From assembly GCA_963736355.1 (NCBI GenBank), contig CAVTOO010000002.1, positions 372,001 through 436,000 on the forward strand: a stretch of DNA of 64,000 nucleotides. Direction: 5' to 3'. The notes beneath the pieces were generated by a model that saw only the letters and a program-made list of their open reading frames with translations, was not told where the DNA came from and did not search any database. The stretch's first letter is position 1. Every line of letters begins with the position of its first letter. This DNA comes from CAVTOO01 sp963736355. Its GTDB lineage: Bacteria; Pseudomonadota; Alphaproteobacteria; Rhizobiales; Xanthobacteraceae. Positions 24,770 to 32,504 of the stretch are shown here, in pieces. A program made the position numbers and the translations under genes.

Positions 24770-25774
24770 CTACTCGATCTTGATGTTGGCATCCTTGATG
24801 ATCTTTTCGGTGAGCGCGATCTCGTCCACCAGCACCTTGTGGAATTCCTCCGGCTTCATCGGCGCCGCCGTCGCACTGGAATTCGTGAACAGGGTCACGA
24901 ATTCAGGCTCCAGGATGGCCTCGTTGATGACCTTGTTCACCTTCTCGAGAATTCCGGGATTGATCCCCTTCGGCGCAAAGATACCCCACCAGCTCCCGAT
25001 CGCGTCGAAACCGGGAACCCCGACCTCGGCAAGCAGCGGCGCCTTCGGTGAATCCTTCGGCGCGGAATTGTTCGTGTAGGCAAGGAGCCGGAGCTGACCG
25101 GCCTTGATCTGGCCGAGCGTCGACGCCACCGTCACGAAGTACATGTGAACGCGCCCGGCAATGAGATCGGTCTGAACGTCGGCCGAACTCTTGTAGTCGA
25201 CCTTCTTGATCTTCGTGCCGGTCACCTTGTTGAAGAGCTCGGTGTAGAGATGTCCCGCCGAGCCTGTGCCGGTCCCGCCGTAGAAGGTCGTGTCCGGATT
25301 CTTCTTGGCGTATGCGATCATCTCCGGGATGCTCGTCACGGGGATGGTCGCCGTGCCGTGTATCGCGTAAGGCGACTTTGCAAGGCAGGCAACCGCCTGC
25401 AAGTCCGTGACGGGGTCCAGCGCCACCTTCATGATCGGCTTGAAGCTCGCAATCGACTGCGGTGTTTCGAGGAAGCGATAGCCGTCGGGCGCCGAGGTCG
25501 AAACCGCGTAGGCACCCGTAAAGCCACCGGCTCCGGCACGGTTCTCGACCACGAAGGGCTGGTTGAGCTTCTTCGAAAGAATGCCGCAAAGCATGCGCGT
25601 GAACGTGTCGTTGCTGGCGCCGGGGCCGAACGGCACGACAAAGGTAACGGGCCGGTTCGGCCATTCCGCTGCTTGCGCGGTGGCCGACCGGCTGGTCAGC
25701 ATCGTTGCTCCTGCGCCGGCGACGAGACCGCCGACGACGGACCGGCGGGAAATTCCACTTAGATGTTTCTTCAT
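24770..25774 (-). CDS. Bug/TctC-family solute-binding protein with Tat-type signal
   Basis: 334 residues. The N-terminus contains SRRSVVGGLVAGAGATML, a twin-arginine signal, unlike the Sec signals of the other four Bug proteins in the window, so it is probably exported folded. Landmarks: FVVPFGPGASNDTFTRMLCG, FVVENRAGAGGFTGAYAV, NPDTTFYGGTGTGSAGHLYT, AEVGVPGFDAIGSWWGIFAP. The normal D in the GGGTD loop is retained as ASND. No membrane components nearby. A hairpin terminator follows, and the upstream region to 25960 has no gene. Confidence 0.9.
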   Translation of the reverse strand: MKKHLSGISRRSVVGGLVAGAGATMLTSRSATAQAAEWPNRPVTFVVPFGPGASNDTFTRMLCGILSKKLNQPFVVENRAGAGGFTGAYAVSTSAPDGYRFLETPQSIASFKPIMKVALDPVTDLQAVACLAKSPYAIHGTATIPVTSIPEMIAYAKKNPDTTFYGGTGTGSAGHLYTELFNKVTGTKIKKVDYKSSADVQTDLIAGRVHMYFVTVASTLGQIKAGQLRLLAYTNNSAPKDSPKAPLLAEVGVPGFDAIGSWWGIFAPKGINPGILEKVNKVINEAILEPEFVTLFTNSSATAAPMKPEEFHKVLVDEIALTEKIIKDANIKIE

Positions 25775-25959
25775 TGACGTTCCCTCCCTGCAGACTTTTG
25801 TTGTTGGCGGTCGTCAGCCTAGTCAGGCGGCAGGGATGGGTCCAGAGCCGAACCACCAGGGTTTTCGGCAGGTGGATTTGGTCATCTATTTCGCTGCATG
25901 GAAACCGTCAGTCGATCATGCGCTCGCGCGACGAATTTGCCGTCAGCGGTGCGCGCGGC

Positions 25960-26088
25960 CTATCGCAGCCCGGTGCCCTTGCAGCGCTGGCATTTGACGA
26001 CCCTGTCGCCCTTCTTCAGCAGGCCCTTGCCCTCGCAATTCTTGCACTTGGCCTTCTTCTTGATGTTCGGCCCTTTTTCGTTTGCCAT
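25960..26088 (-). CDS. 42-residue protein with one DnaJ-type zinc-finger (two CxxCxGxG motifs)
   Basis: MANEKGPNIKKKAK is followed by CKNCEGKG and CQRCKGTG, the two halves of a single DnaJ cysteine-rich zinc centre, and nothing else. Both half-motifs are complete with a sensible spacing (LLKKGDRVVK). Basic overall. A longer upstream frame to 26553 runs antisense to the SH3-like gene and is not credible, so the start is ATG 26088. The protein may bind zinc, RNA or chaperone partners, but this is inference. It looks monocistronic. Confidence 0.7.
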   Translation of the reverse strand: MANEKGPNIKKKAKCKNCEGKGLLKKGDRVVKCQRCKGTGLR

Positions 26089-26208
26089 CGCGTGAGTTCG
26101 CTTTCCGGGGAAGTGAGCTGGTTCGAACAAAGATAAGGATACAGAGCTAAAAATCAGTCGGGAACGCTCTGACCTTCCAACTGGACCGATCACTGGATTA
26201 TATACGGC

Positions 26209-26550
26209 ATGATGCTTCGTACTGTCATCTCCGCTCTTGCAATGATCGCCGCCGCAGCCACGCCGGCCGAGGCCCGCTACGCGTGCGCTGTAAAGCGCAC
26301 GTCCGACGGCTTCGTTGCCCTGCGCGAAGGCCCATCCCCTCGCCACACTCTGATTGCGCAAATGCGGTACCAGGAGCTGGTCACGCTGCTGCATCCCGAC
26401 AAGGAAGAAATTGTTCGCTCGGGTGACTGGCTGTTCGTCCGCTGGTATCCGGGCACGCGGCGGACCGAGGCGCACATCCCGACTGTCGACGAAGCCAAAG
26501 GACGCGCTGGCTGGGTTCACGACCGTCTGATCAACTGTTTCGAAGAGTGA
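26209..26550 (+). CDS. small exported SH3-like protein
   Basis: 113 residues: signal peptide MLRTVISALAMIAAAATPAE-A, then a compact SH3b-type domain CAVKRTSDGFVALREGPSPR, HTLIAQMRYQELVTLLH, DWLFVRWYPGTRR, GWVHDRLINCFEE. Two mature cysteines bracket the domain as in the sequence-related protein at 18476-18804. The stop at 26550 overlaps the extended frame of the next SH3-like gene, so the pair is probably one transcription unit. SH3b proteins of this type bind wall or protein ligands, but the partner is unknown. Confidence 0.78.
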   Translation: MMLRTVISALAMIAAAATPAEARYACAVKRTSDGFVALREGPSPRHTLIAQMRYQELVTLLHPDKEEIVRSGDWLFVRWYPGTRRTEAHIPTVDEAKGRAGWVHDRLINCFEE

Positions 26551-26591
26551 CAACTATCCATGCGGTGCGGCATGGGCGCGGAGTGTTTCTT

Positions 26592-27248
26592 ATGATGGCA
26601 CGCACGTTTGCCGCTCTGTCTGTCGTCACACTCTTGACCGCGACATTCGCCGCAAGCGCCCAGCCGCTTCCGCCCGAGACGGTTGCATGCAGCATCTCCG
26701 GTTATTCGGTGGCAACAGATCGCGCAGGCGCCGCGGTGCGTGCTGAACCGAACGCTACCGCCAAGATCCTCGGCCGCCTCGCACCGGCCCAGAAGGCGAC
26801 AAAGATCGACAACGAGGATGTCCCTCCCGGTGACCAGCTCTGGCGGACGGAGTTTCAGGTCGTCGGATTCCGCGAGGGCTGGTTCCTGATCGACAAGGCC
26901 CTGCATCCCTATGATGATCCCAACAGGCGCAGCGTGCTGGGCCGCCGGTCAACCGGCGGCGTCAAAACCTATTCCGGTCGAGGCTGGATCAGCCTGAAAG
27001 ATGTCGGCGGCAAATATACCTACCATCATCGCGGCCTGCCCAACGGTGCGCTTTTCAGCGAACCGTCTTCAGATGCCGCGCGTCTGCCGGCGAAGAACGC
27101 GCTCGGCGATCCGATCCAGGGCGGCAACAGTCCGAAGAGGGTGCTGAGTTGCAATGGCGACTGGGTCAAGGTCGAGAGCCACGACGGAGTCATGGGCTGG
27201 TGGAAGGGGTTATGCGGCCAGCCCATCGCGGACTGCGACAGGCCGTGA
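26592..27248 (+). CDS. exported SH3-like protein
   Basis: 218 residues from ATG 26592 (MMARTFAALSVVTLLTATFA-ASAQ signal peptide). A longer frame from 26547 overlaps the preceding stop and is less likely. SH3b-like features: SVATDRAGAAVRAEPNATAK, ILGRLAPAQK, EGWFLIDKAL, SGRGWISLKDV and a second half NGALFSEPSSDAARL...GDWVKVESHDGVMGWWKGLC, so possibly two SH3 folds in tandem. Four mature cysteines (CSISGY, LSCNGDW, GLCGQ, DCDRP) could form disulfides. Third SH3-like protein in 9 kb; periplasmic by inference. Confidence 0.75.
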   Translation: MMARTFAALSVVTLLTATFAASAQPLPPETVACSISGYSVATDRAGAAVRAEPNATAKILGRLAPAQKATKIDNEDVPPGDQLWRTEFQVVGFREGWFLIDKALHPYDDPNRRSVLGRRSTGGVKTYSGRGWISLKDVGGKYTYHHRGLPNGALFSEPSSDAARLPAKNALGDPIQGGNSPKRVLSCNGDWVKVESHDGVMGWWKGLCGQPIADCDRP

Positions 27249-27276
27249 ACGTGTGTAGCGCCGGAAGAACAGCCTT

Positions 27277-28068
27277 TCACACACCCGAGTAAACGGGCCT
27301 GCGGCGCTCGATCCAAGCATGAAGACCTTCGCGCACATCCTCCGTCGCGCACATGCGCGCAAACTGCTCGCGCTCGATATTCAGTCCTTCCGCAATGCTC
27401 GTGTTGAGCCCGCGCGTCACAGCGGAGATGATGCGCGAAGCCGCAAGCGACGAATGCTCCAGAATGCGGCTGGCCAGCGCGATGGCCTCGGGCAAAAGGC
27501 GGTCGTGAGGCACGACACGATTGACCAGGCCCAGTTCAAGCGCCCGCGCCGGCGAAAACGTGTCGCCTGTCAGAAGCAGTTCGAGCGCACGCTTGCGCCC
27601 GGCGAGACGCGACAGTCGCTGCGTACCCCCGAATGTCGGCGGGATACCGATATTGATTTCCGGCTTGGCAAAAATGGCCCGCTCGGATGCAACGGCCAGA
27701 TGCACGGCCTCGGTGATCTCGCAACCACCACCGAAGGCAATGCCGTTCACCGCCGCGATGACCGGCTTGGGAAAGCTTTCAAGCCGTGCCGTCATCCGCT
27801 GACCGCGGCGGCAAAATTCGCGAACAGCCTCGTCCGCCCCGCGCTCGATGCTGCGCGTGAATTCATGAATGTCGCCCCCGGCCGAGAAGGCGCGATCCCC
27901 CGCGCCCGTGAGAATGACCGCGCGAATGGATGGCTCCGCCTCGATGTCGCCGAGCAACGCCATCAGGCGATCACAGGTCTCGTAATCCAGCGCATTGAGC
28001 TTGTGCGGCCGGTTTAGCGTCAAAAGGGCAATGGCGCCCCGCGTGTCCTTGAGTACCGTGTCGGCCAT
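27277..28068 (-). CDS. enoyl-CoA hydratase/isomerase family protein
   Basis: 263-residue crotonase-fold enzyme acting on acyl-CoA. Start at ATG 28068 (MADTVLKDTRGAIALLTLNR); the longer upstream frame lacks similarity. Motifs: NRPHKLNALD, the first oxyanion-hole segment AFSAGGDIHEF, the second IAFGGGCEITEAVHLAVASE with a Glu at a catalytic position, and KPEINIGIPPTFGGTQRL with the second Glu. Both glutamates used by hydratases are therefore present. The gene is divergent from a TetR regulator 78 bases away, a common arrangement for an acyl-CoA-responsive switch. Physiological substrate unknown. Confidence 0.88.
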   Translation of the reverse strand: MADTVLKDTRGAIALLTLNRPHKLNALDYETCDRLMALLGDIEAEPSIRAVILTGAGDRAFSAGGDIHEFTRSIERGADEAVREFCRRGQRMTARLESFPKPVIAAVNGIAFGGGCEITEAVHLAVASERAIFAKPEINIGIPPTFGGTQRLSRLAGRKRALELLLTGDTFSPARALELGLVNRVVPHDRLLPEAIALASRILEHSSLAASRIISAVTRGLNTSIAEGLNIEREQFARMCATEDVREGLHAWIERRRPVYSGV

Positions 28069-28126
28069 GCTCCGTTCCTCCAGCTTGCAGCCACGGGGCC
28101 AACGGTAGCAATATCGGCCGCGATAG

Positions 28127-28144
28127 ATACTCACTGGTCGGTAT
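28127..28144. promoter_or_regulatory. candidate TetR operator between the hydratase and regulator genes
   Basis: ATACTCACTGGTCGGTAT, an imperfect inverted repeat (ATAC...GTAT, 6 of 9 positions symmetric), ends two bases before the regulator ATG. Its location suits autoregulation. The symmetry is weak. Confidence 0.3.
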
Positions 28145-28146
28145 AC

Positions 28147-28731
28147 ATGGCAGACAGCAAACAATTACCCGCTCGCGACCGCATCGTGCGTGCCGCTGCG
28201 CATCTGTTCTATCTCGAAGGCATTCGCACCGTCAGTCTCGACGACATCGCCAAACGCGCAGGCCTGACCAAGAAAACGCTCTACTACTATTTCGCCAGCA
28301 AGGACGATCTGATCGCTGAATATCTGACGCAACGCGACGCGCCCAATCTCAAGGCGTATCAGACATGGTTCGATGAAGCCGGCGGACGCACGTCGCGTCG
28401 GATCGAGGCGATTTTCAATCATCTCGCGACAGCGGCCAGCCACCCGAAATGGCGCGGATGCGGATTTCTGCGGATTGCAGCCGAACTCGCCAACATGCCC
28501 GGGCATCCCGCGCGTGTTGTCGGCGCGGCGCATAAAAAGCGGGTCGAGAGCTGGCTGGAAGCGCAATTTGCCGAAGCCGGCTTGCGCGACAGGAAAATGC
28601 TCGCCCGGCAGATTTCACTGCTGCTCGATGGAGCGTTCTCCACGATGTTCATGCATCGCGATGCGTCCTATGCAAAGACAGCCGGACAGGCAGCCCGCAC
28701 GCTGCTGGAGCAGGCCGAGGCGTCGCGGTGA
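28147..28731 (+). CDS. TetR/AcrR-family transcriptional regulator
   Basis: 194-residue one-component repressor. N-terminal HTH (residues 8-55): RIVRAAAHLFYLEGIRTVSL, DDIAKRAGLTKKTLYYYFAS, KDDLIAEYL, textbook TetR_N. The C-terminal ligand domain is helical (RIEAIFNHLATAAS, CGFLRIAAELANMPGHPA, KMLARQISLLLDGAFSTMFM). The ATG at 28147 lies very near the putative operator and lacks a clear RBS, so translation may be weak or nearly leaderless. Divergent from the enoyl-CoA hydratase, which it probably controls. A tRNA-Arg gene lies immediately downstream on the other strand. Confidence 0.88.
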   Translation: MADSKQLPARDRIVRAAAHLFYLEGIRTVSLDDIAKRAGLTKKTLYYYFASKDDLIAEYLTQRDAPNLKAYQTWFDEAGGRTSRRIEAIFNHLATAASHPKWRGCGFLRIAAELANMPGHPARVVGAAHKKRVESWLEAQFAEAGLRDRKMLARQISLLLDGAFSTMFMHRDASYAKTAGQAARTLLEQAEASR

Positions 28732-28753
28732 TGTGCCGGGGAAACAAAAGCGC

Positions 28754-28830
28754 TGGCGGTCCCGAGAGGAGTCGAACCTCCGACCTTCGGTTTAGGAAAC
28801 CGCTGCTCTATCCTGCTGAGCTACGGGACC
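28754..28830 (-). tRNA. tRNA-Arg (anticodon CCT)
   Basis: Read on the minus strand: GGTCCCGTAGCTCAGCAGGA begins the acceptor and D arm, the anticodon stem GCGGT/ACCGA encloses loop TTCCTAA with anticodon CCT, the T arm GGAGGTTCGACTCCTC follows, then acceptor GGGACC, discriminator G and an encoded CCA. All arms pair. Residues 28800-28828 recur exactly at 31506-31534. Confidence 0.95.
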
Positions 28831-29314
28831 GCACCGGCGCTGAATAGCAGACTTGAGGCGGAGCGGCCAATGGCCGAACCGGGGCTCTCAGCCGGGAATG
28901 TGGAGATCGGCCCGCAGCTTCGGCGAAGCTCAGCCTGCGCAGCCCCTCCCCGTCAAAATAGACGAACCGCAGGCGGCGGCGCGTGGCCACCATTTTCGCC
29001 GGCAGCGGATCATACCGGGGCGATGAGCCGGTATCGCTGCGCAGAAATATGCTCCCGATTGGTGACGATTAGCGAAGCCGGCCTATGACCCAAAGCGGAC
29101 ATGCAGCCAGTTCGACGCCCAAATGCCATGGCCATTCGCCGCACCCGACAGATCCTGGCACGTAAAGTCAAACCATCGGCACCTGAAAGCAAAAACTCAC
29201 GACGGCTAATCACTATTCAAGGTGGCATGGCAAGAGTTTGTGCTTGTCGATCTTACGTCATGCGACCTCGCCTGAGGGATCGGGCTCTAACCCTGACTGA
29301 GAAGGACGAAAGTC
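28831..29314. other. 484-bp stretch without a supported gene
   Basis: Only short frames with unconvincing composition. It holds a fragment like the dispersed MSALGHRPA-type sequence often mis-called as a gene in this order (about 29060-29105, minus strand), a short GCCGGTATCGCTGCG region, and just before 29315 an RBS (AGAAGGA) for the repeat protein. A promoter for that gene is presumably within the last 150 bases, which are AT-richer. Confidence 0.6.
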
Positions 29315-30052
29315 ATGAGATATCATGCAGTATCAGCTTCGCTAATTGCGGTGTTTGCAGTCGCTGGCATGTCGTCGCCTTTATACGCGCAGGCCACCAA
29401 CGCGCGCCCTGAGTTCGACACCAACCGTCCGCTGCAGGCCCAGCGTCCCGAGTTCGACAGCAACCGGCCGCTGCAGGCCCAGCGCCCTGAGTTCGACAGC
29501 AACCGTCCGCTGCAGGCGCAGCGCCCGGAGTTCGACAGCAACCGGCCGCTGCAGGCTCAGCGCCCCGAGTTCGACAGCAACCGCCCGCTGCAGGCTCAGC
29601 GCCCCGAGTTCGACAGCAACCGTCCGCTGCAGGCTCAGCGCCCCGAGTTCGACAGCAACCGGCCGTTGCAGGCTCAGCGCCCTGAGTTCGACAGCAACCG
29701 CCCGTTGCAGGCTCAGCGGGATACCAACGCCGCTCTGCAGGTACCGCGCGACGCAGTGATCTCGTTCACCTTCATCTTCAATATGCAGTCTTCGCGCGAC
29801 GCCAGCGTATCTCTGCGGCCGGAGCGCGACTCCAACGCTTCTTTGCGTCCTGAGTTCGACAGCAACAGACCGTTGCAGTCTCAGCGTCCGGAGTTCGACA
29901 GCAACCGCCCGCTGCAGGCTCAGCGTCCGGAGTTCGACAGCAACCGCCCGCTGCAGGCTCAGCGTCCCGAGTTCGACAGCAACCGCCCGCTGCAGGCCGA
30001 TCGTCCTGAGTTCGACAGCAACCGTGCCTCTGGCGCCCGCCAAGTAAAGTAG
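29315..30052 (+). CDS. secreted protein built of 13-residue PEFDSNRPLQAQR repeats
   Basis: 245 residues. Signal peptide MRYHAVSASLIAVFAVAGMS...YAQA, then eight consecutive 13-residue units of consensus PEFDSNRPLQAQR (29408-29719; the first has DTN), a non-repetitive middle (RDTNAALQVPRDAVISFTFI, FNMQSSRDASVSLRPERDSN) and five more units (from 29849), ending SNRASGARQVK. No cysteines. Units differ almost only at synonymous third positions (CCG/CCT/CCC, CGT/CGG/CGC), so the amino-acid repeat is apparently conserved by selection. Likely disordered or fibrous and exported by Sec. I know of no family for it. Followed by a clear terminator, so it is a monocistron. RBS AGAAGGA supports the start. 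Confidence 0.85.
   Translation: MRYHAVSASLIAVFAVAGMSSPLYAQATNARPEFDTNRPLQAQRPEFDSNRPLQAQRPEFDSNRPLQAQRPEFDSNRPLQAQRPEFDSNRPLQAQRPEFDSNRPLQAQRPEFDSNRPLQAQRPEFDSNRPLQAQRDTNAALQVPRDAVISFTFIFNMQSSRDASVSLRPERDSNASLRPEFDSNRPLQSQRPEFDSNRPLQAQRPEFDSNRPLQAQRPEFDSNRPLQADRPEFDSNRASGARQVK
29408..29719 (+). repeat. 8 tandem 39-bp coding units (first block)
   Basis: Eight perfect-length 39-bp units, each CC(N)GAGTTCGACAGCAACCG followed by (N)CCG(C/T)TGCAGGC(N)CAGCG(N). They are in-frame repeats of the exported protein, not a CRISPR: there are no spacers. Confidence 0.95.
29849..30028 (+). repeat. second block of 39-bp coding units (four full, one truncated)
   Basis: Starts CCTGAGTTCGACAGCAAC at 29849; full units to 30004, then a partial unit that diverges at the protein C-terminus. 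Same consensus as the first block, separated from it by 129 bases of non-repeat coding sequence. Confidence 0.9.
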
Positions 30053-30074
30053 AGCCGGATACGCTACGCAAATG

Positions 30075-30106
30075 GACGCGGCCGTCGTGAAAATGACGGC
30101 CGCGTC
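30075..30106 (+). terminator. terminator of the repeat-protein gene
   Basis: Perfect 12-bp arms GACGCGGCCGTC (30075-30086) and GACGGCCGCGTC (30095-30106), loop GTGAAAAT, followed by TGTTAA. Confidence 0.75.
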
Positions 30107-30333
30107 TGTTAACTGCAGCGCCCTTCGAAGGTTGCCCACGTGACCGCCCCTCGTTGTGATTTCACAGGGCATTGCTCAGTGACGGAGCGCCGGACGACCA
30201 CAAACAGCAGCGCGACCAGCGCGATGCCTGGACCCGGCACGAGGCAGCACGAACTGCAGATTCAAGCAGCAATCAATGCAGGTTCTTGCTATCCTGCACC
30301 AGAAACGTGATTTTCTGCGGCAGGATTGAGCCT

Positions 30334-31414
30334 GTGACCGTACACGTGGCCGACCAACACAAGCGGAGGCGTTTGACGCGGGCGCCCGCGTTAGCTCGAT
30401 TCAATTCGATGCCGAGCGCCAGCGGCGAAATGAGCCGCTTGGCATGCACTCTGTTGAGGAAGGGCGGCGCTCAATTGGAGCCGCTGTTGTCAAAGGCCGG
30501 GTTGAGTGTCGAGCTGATAAACACTCCAGGCGCTCGCCTCAAAGTCCAGAGTCAGATCAACTTCCTGAACCTTGCTGCCGAAGAACTGCGCGACGACTTC
30601 CTTGGTTTCCATTTGGCGCAGTCATACGATCTTCGAGAGCTAGGGCTGTTATATTATGTCTTGGCATCATCGGAGAAACTGGCAGAGGCTCTTGAGAAGG
30701 CGGAACGCTACAGCGGAATTGTGAACGACGGCGTTTCACTGCGCGTGCGTCATGCACGCGAGATGGTGGTAGAACTCAATTACGTAAATGTTGAGCGAAA
30801 ATCGGATCGACATCAGATTGAGTTCTTCTTGATGTCGCTTGTCCGGTTGTGCCGACAGCTTACCAATCGGCAACTCATGCCGGCCCGGATTCGCGTCATG
30901 CACCGTCGCTCTAAAGGGCTGCCGGCGGAATTGAAGAAGTTCCTGGGATGCGAGATCGAATTTGGATGTGGCGTAGATGAGTTGGTATTTCAGGGAAGCG
31001 CGAGATCGCTGCCGGTTACCAGTGCGGATCCTTATCTCGAAAAATTGCTTGTCAAATACTGCGAGGAGGCAATTGCTCATCGATCGACAAATCGAGGTGC
31101 ACTCAGGCCGAGCGTGGAAAATGCAATTATCCCGCTTCTTCCCCATGGAAAAGCGCTGGCCAACGAAGTCGCCCGGCACCTTGGCATGAGCCAGCGCACG
31201 CTTGCTCGCAGGCTCTCAGCGGAACAGCTGAGCTTCTCGCAAGTTCTGGATGAATTGAGAGTTCGATCTGTCCAAGCGCTATTTGCGCGAAGAGGACTTG
31301 CCGATTTCGAAGGTCGCCTGGCTGCTCGGCTATTGTGATGTCAGCGCACTTACCCACGCAACTAAACGCTGGACGGGAAAGACCCCAACACAAGTACGGG
31401 CGAGCGTTAATTAG
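30334..31414 (+). CDS. AraC-family transcriptional regulator (OruR/ArgR-like; one frameshift as read)
   Basis: About 360 residues after repair. N-terminal AraC-type sensing region (LARFNSMPSASGEM...LEPLLSKAGLSVELINTPGARL, FLGFHLAQSYDLRELGLLYY, ALEKAERYSGIVNDGVSL) as in the Arabinose_bd/PF12625 group. C-terminal HTH: ALANEVARHLGMSQRTLARR with LSAEQLSFSQVLDELR. The frame breaks at about 31264; removing one base gives DLSKRYLREEDLPISKVAWL, LGYCDVSALTHATKRWTGKT and PTQVRASVN with TAG at 31412, the canonical second helix-turn-helix. Start GTG 30334 with an AGGA-like RBS is my choice. Base composition is more A/T-rich than the flanking genes, in line with transfer. Target unknown; it may control the adjacent repeat protein. 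Confidence 0.75.
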
Positions 31415-31721
31415 TGGATGTGCAACTCTCCCGATAATTGCAAAAACATTTCCCCAGGCCTCGGCGATTTTGCGACCCGAGGAAGGATTCATGTGTTGGG
31501 TCGGCCCGCTGCTCTATCCTGCTGAGCTACGGGATCGCGTGCGCGGCGTGTCGGCTGCGCGACAGCGCTCATGGCAGATGATGCGGAGTCCGGCCAGCCG
31601 CCTTGTAAGGCGCTGAAACCGGCCCTCTTCTGCCGCTTGTGCAGCGTCCGCCCTGCCCCTATCGTCCCCTCCCTCACCGCGGGTCACACCGCCAACAAGC
31701 CTTGAATCAAAGGGAGACGCT
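31415..31721. other. right boundary of the tRNA-bracketed segment and SDR leader
   Basis: No supported gene. Composition shifts from AT-richer to GC-rich across it. It holds the tRNA fragment at 31506-31534 and, near 31710, an RBS (AAAGGGAGACG) for the first SDR gene. Confidence 0.7.
31506..31534 (-). pseudogene. tRNA-Arg(CCT) 5'-half fragment (possible att remnant)
   Basis: Identical to 28800-28828, covering acceptor 5' strand, D arm and the start of the anticodon stem. The next base differs (T for C), which would weaken the acceptor stem. No anticodon, T arm or 3' acceptor follows, so it is not a working tRNA. Confidence 0.85.
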
Positions 31722-32453
31722 ATGCCCACATTGCTCATCACCGGAGGCAGCCGCGGCATCGGCGCCGCCACCGCCCTCATGGCCGCCGACCGCGGCTATG
31801 ATGTCGCGCTGACCTACAAGAGCAACAAGACCGAGGCCGACAAGGTCGCCGCCGATATCCGCGCCAAGGGCCGCCGTGCGCTGACCATTCAGGCCGACGC
31901 GGCCAAGGAAGACGACGCGATCCGGACCTTTGCCGAAGTGAAAAAGGAATTCGGTGCGCTCGATGTGCTGGTCTACAACGCCGGCGTCTCGGGCAAGGAA
32001 TACAGGCTCGATCAGGCGCCGACGCAGAACATCCGCGACGCGCTCGACGTCAACACGTTCGGCTGCATCATTCATGCGCGCGAAGCGGTGAAGGCGATGT
32101 CGACGCGCCATGGCGGCAAGGGCGGCAGCATCGTGCTGCTGTCGTCGCGCGCGGCGGCCTATGGCAGCCCCGGCCTGTTCGTGTGGTACGCCGCCTCCAA
32201 GGGCGCGGTGAATTCCTTCACCGTGGGACTCGCACGCGAAGTCGGCGAGGAAGGCATTCGCGTCAATTGCGTGTCGCCCGGCCCGATCAACACCGGCATG
32301 ACGGCCATCGAGACGCTGCAGAAGACCGCGCAGACCACGGCCGTGAAGCGCGTCGGCGAGCCGCATGAAGTGGCGTCCGTGATTTTGTTTCTCGCTTCCG
32401 ACGCCGCGTCCTATGTGACGGGCACGGAAACCCTCGTTGCCGGCGGCCGCTGA
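31722..32453 (+). CDS. SDR-family oxidoreductase
   Basis: 243-residue classical short-chain dehydrogenase. NAD(P) loop LLITGGSRGIGAATALMAA at the N-terminus (TGGSRGIG), LVYNAG, the active-site YAASK (VWYAASKGAVNSF) with the Ser in SSRAAAYG, and the C-terminal CVSPGPINTGM and ASYVTGTETLVAGGR. Arg after TGGS suggests NADP(H) preference. RBS GGAGACG precedes ATG 31722. It is immediately followed by a close paralogue (32505-33239) on the same strand, so the two are almost certainly a tandem duplication and probably an operon. Substrate unknown. Confidence 0.88.
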   Translation: MPTLLITGGSRGIGAATALMAADRGYDVALTYKSNKTEADKVAADIRAKGRRALTIQADAAKEDDAIRTFAEVKKEFGALDVLVYNAGVSGKEYRLDQAPTQNIRDALDVNTFGCIIHAREAVKAMSTRHGGKGGSIVLLSSRAAAYGSPGLFVWYAASKGAVNSFTVGLAREVGEEGIRVNCVSPGPINTGMTAIETLQKTAQTTAVKRVGEPHEVASVILFLASDAASYVTGTETLVAGGR

Positions 32454-32504
32454 CCGCCGCGTCAAATTCAAAACACTCACCGATCTGCAAGGAGACTTCA
32501 TTTT

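Larger units (their letters stand above)
28800..31534. mobile_element. candidate small genomic island bracketed by tRNA-Arg 5'-half direct repeats
   Basis: The 29 bases at 28800-28828 (inside the tRNA) and 31506-31534 are identical and in the same orientation. Agreement continues after one mismatch for three more bases. The 2.7 kb between them is visibly richer in A/T than its flanks and encodes a unique repeat protein and an AraC-type regulator. No integrase is present inside, so if this is an integrated element the recombinase is lost or acts in trans. An ancient partial tRNA duplication is the alternative. Confidence 0.5.

Noticed and set aside
29408..29719. CRISPR-like appearance of 39-bp tandem repeats
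   Set aside because: Repeats abut without spacers, are in frame, and encode the secreted repeat protein.
31506..31534. second tRNA gene
   Set aside because: Only the 5' half is present; there is no anticodon, T arm or matching acceptor strand.
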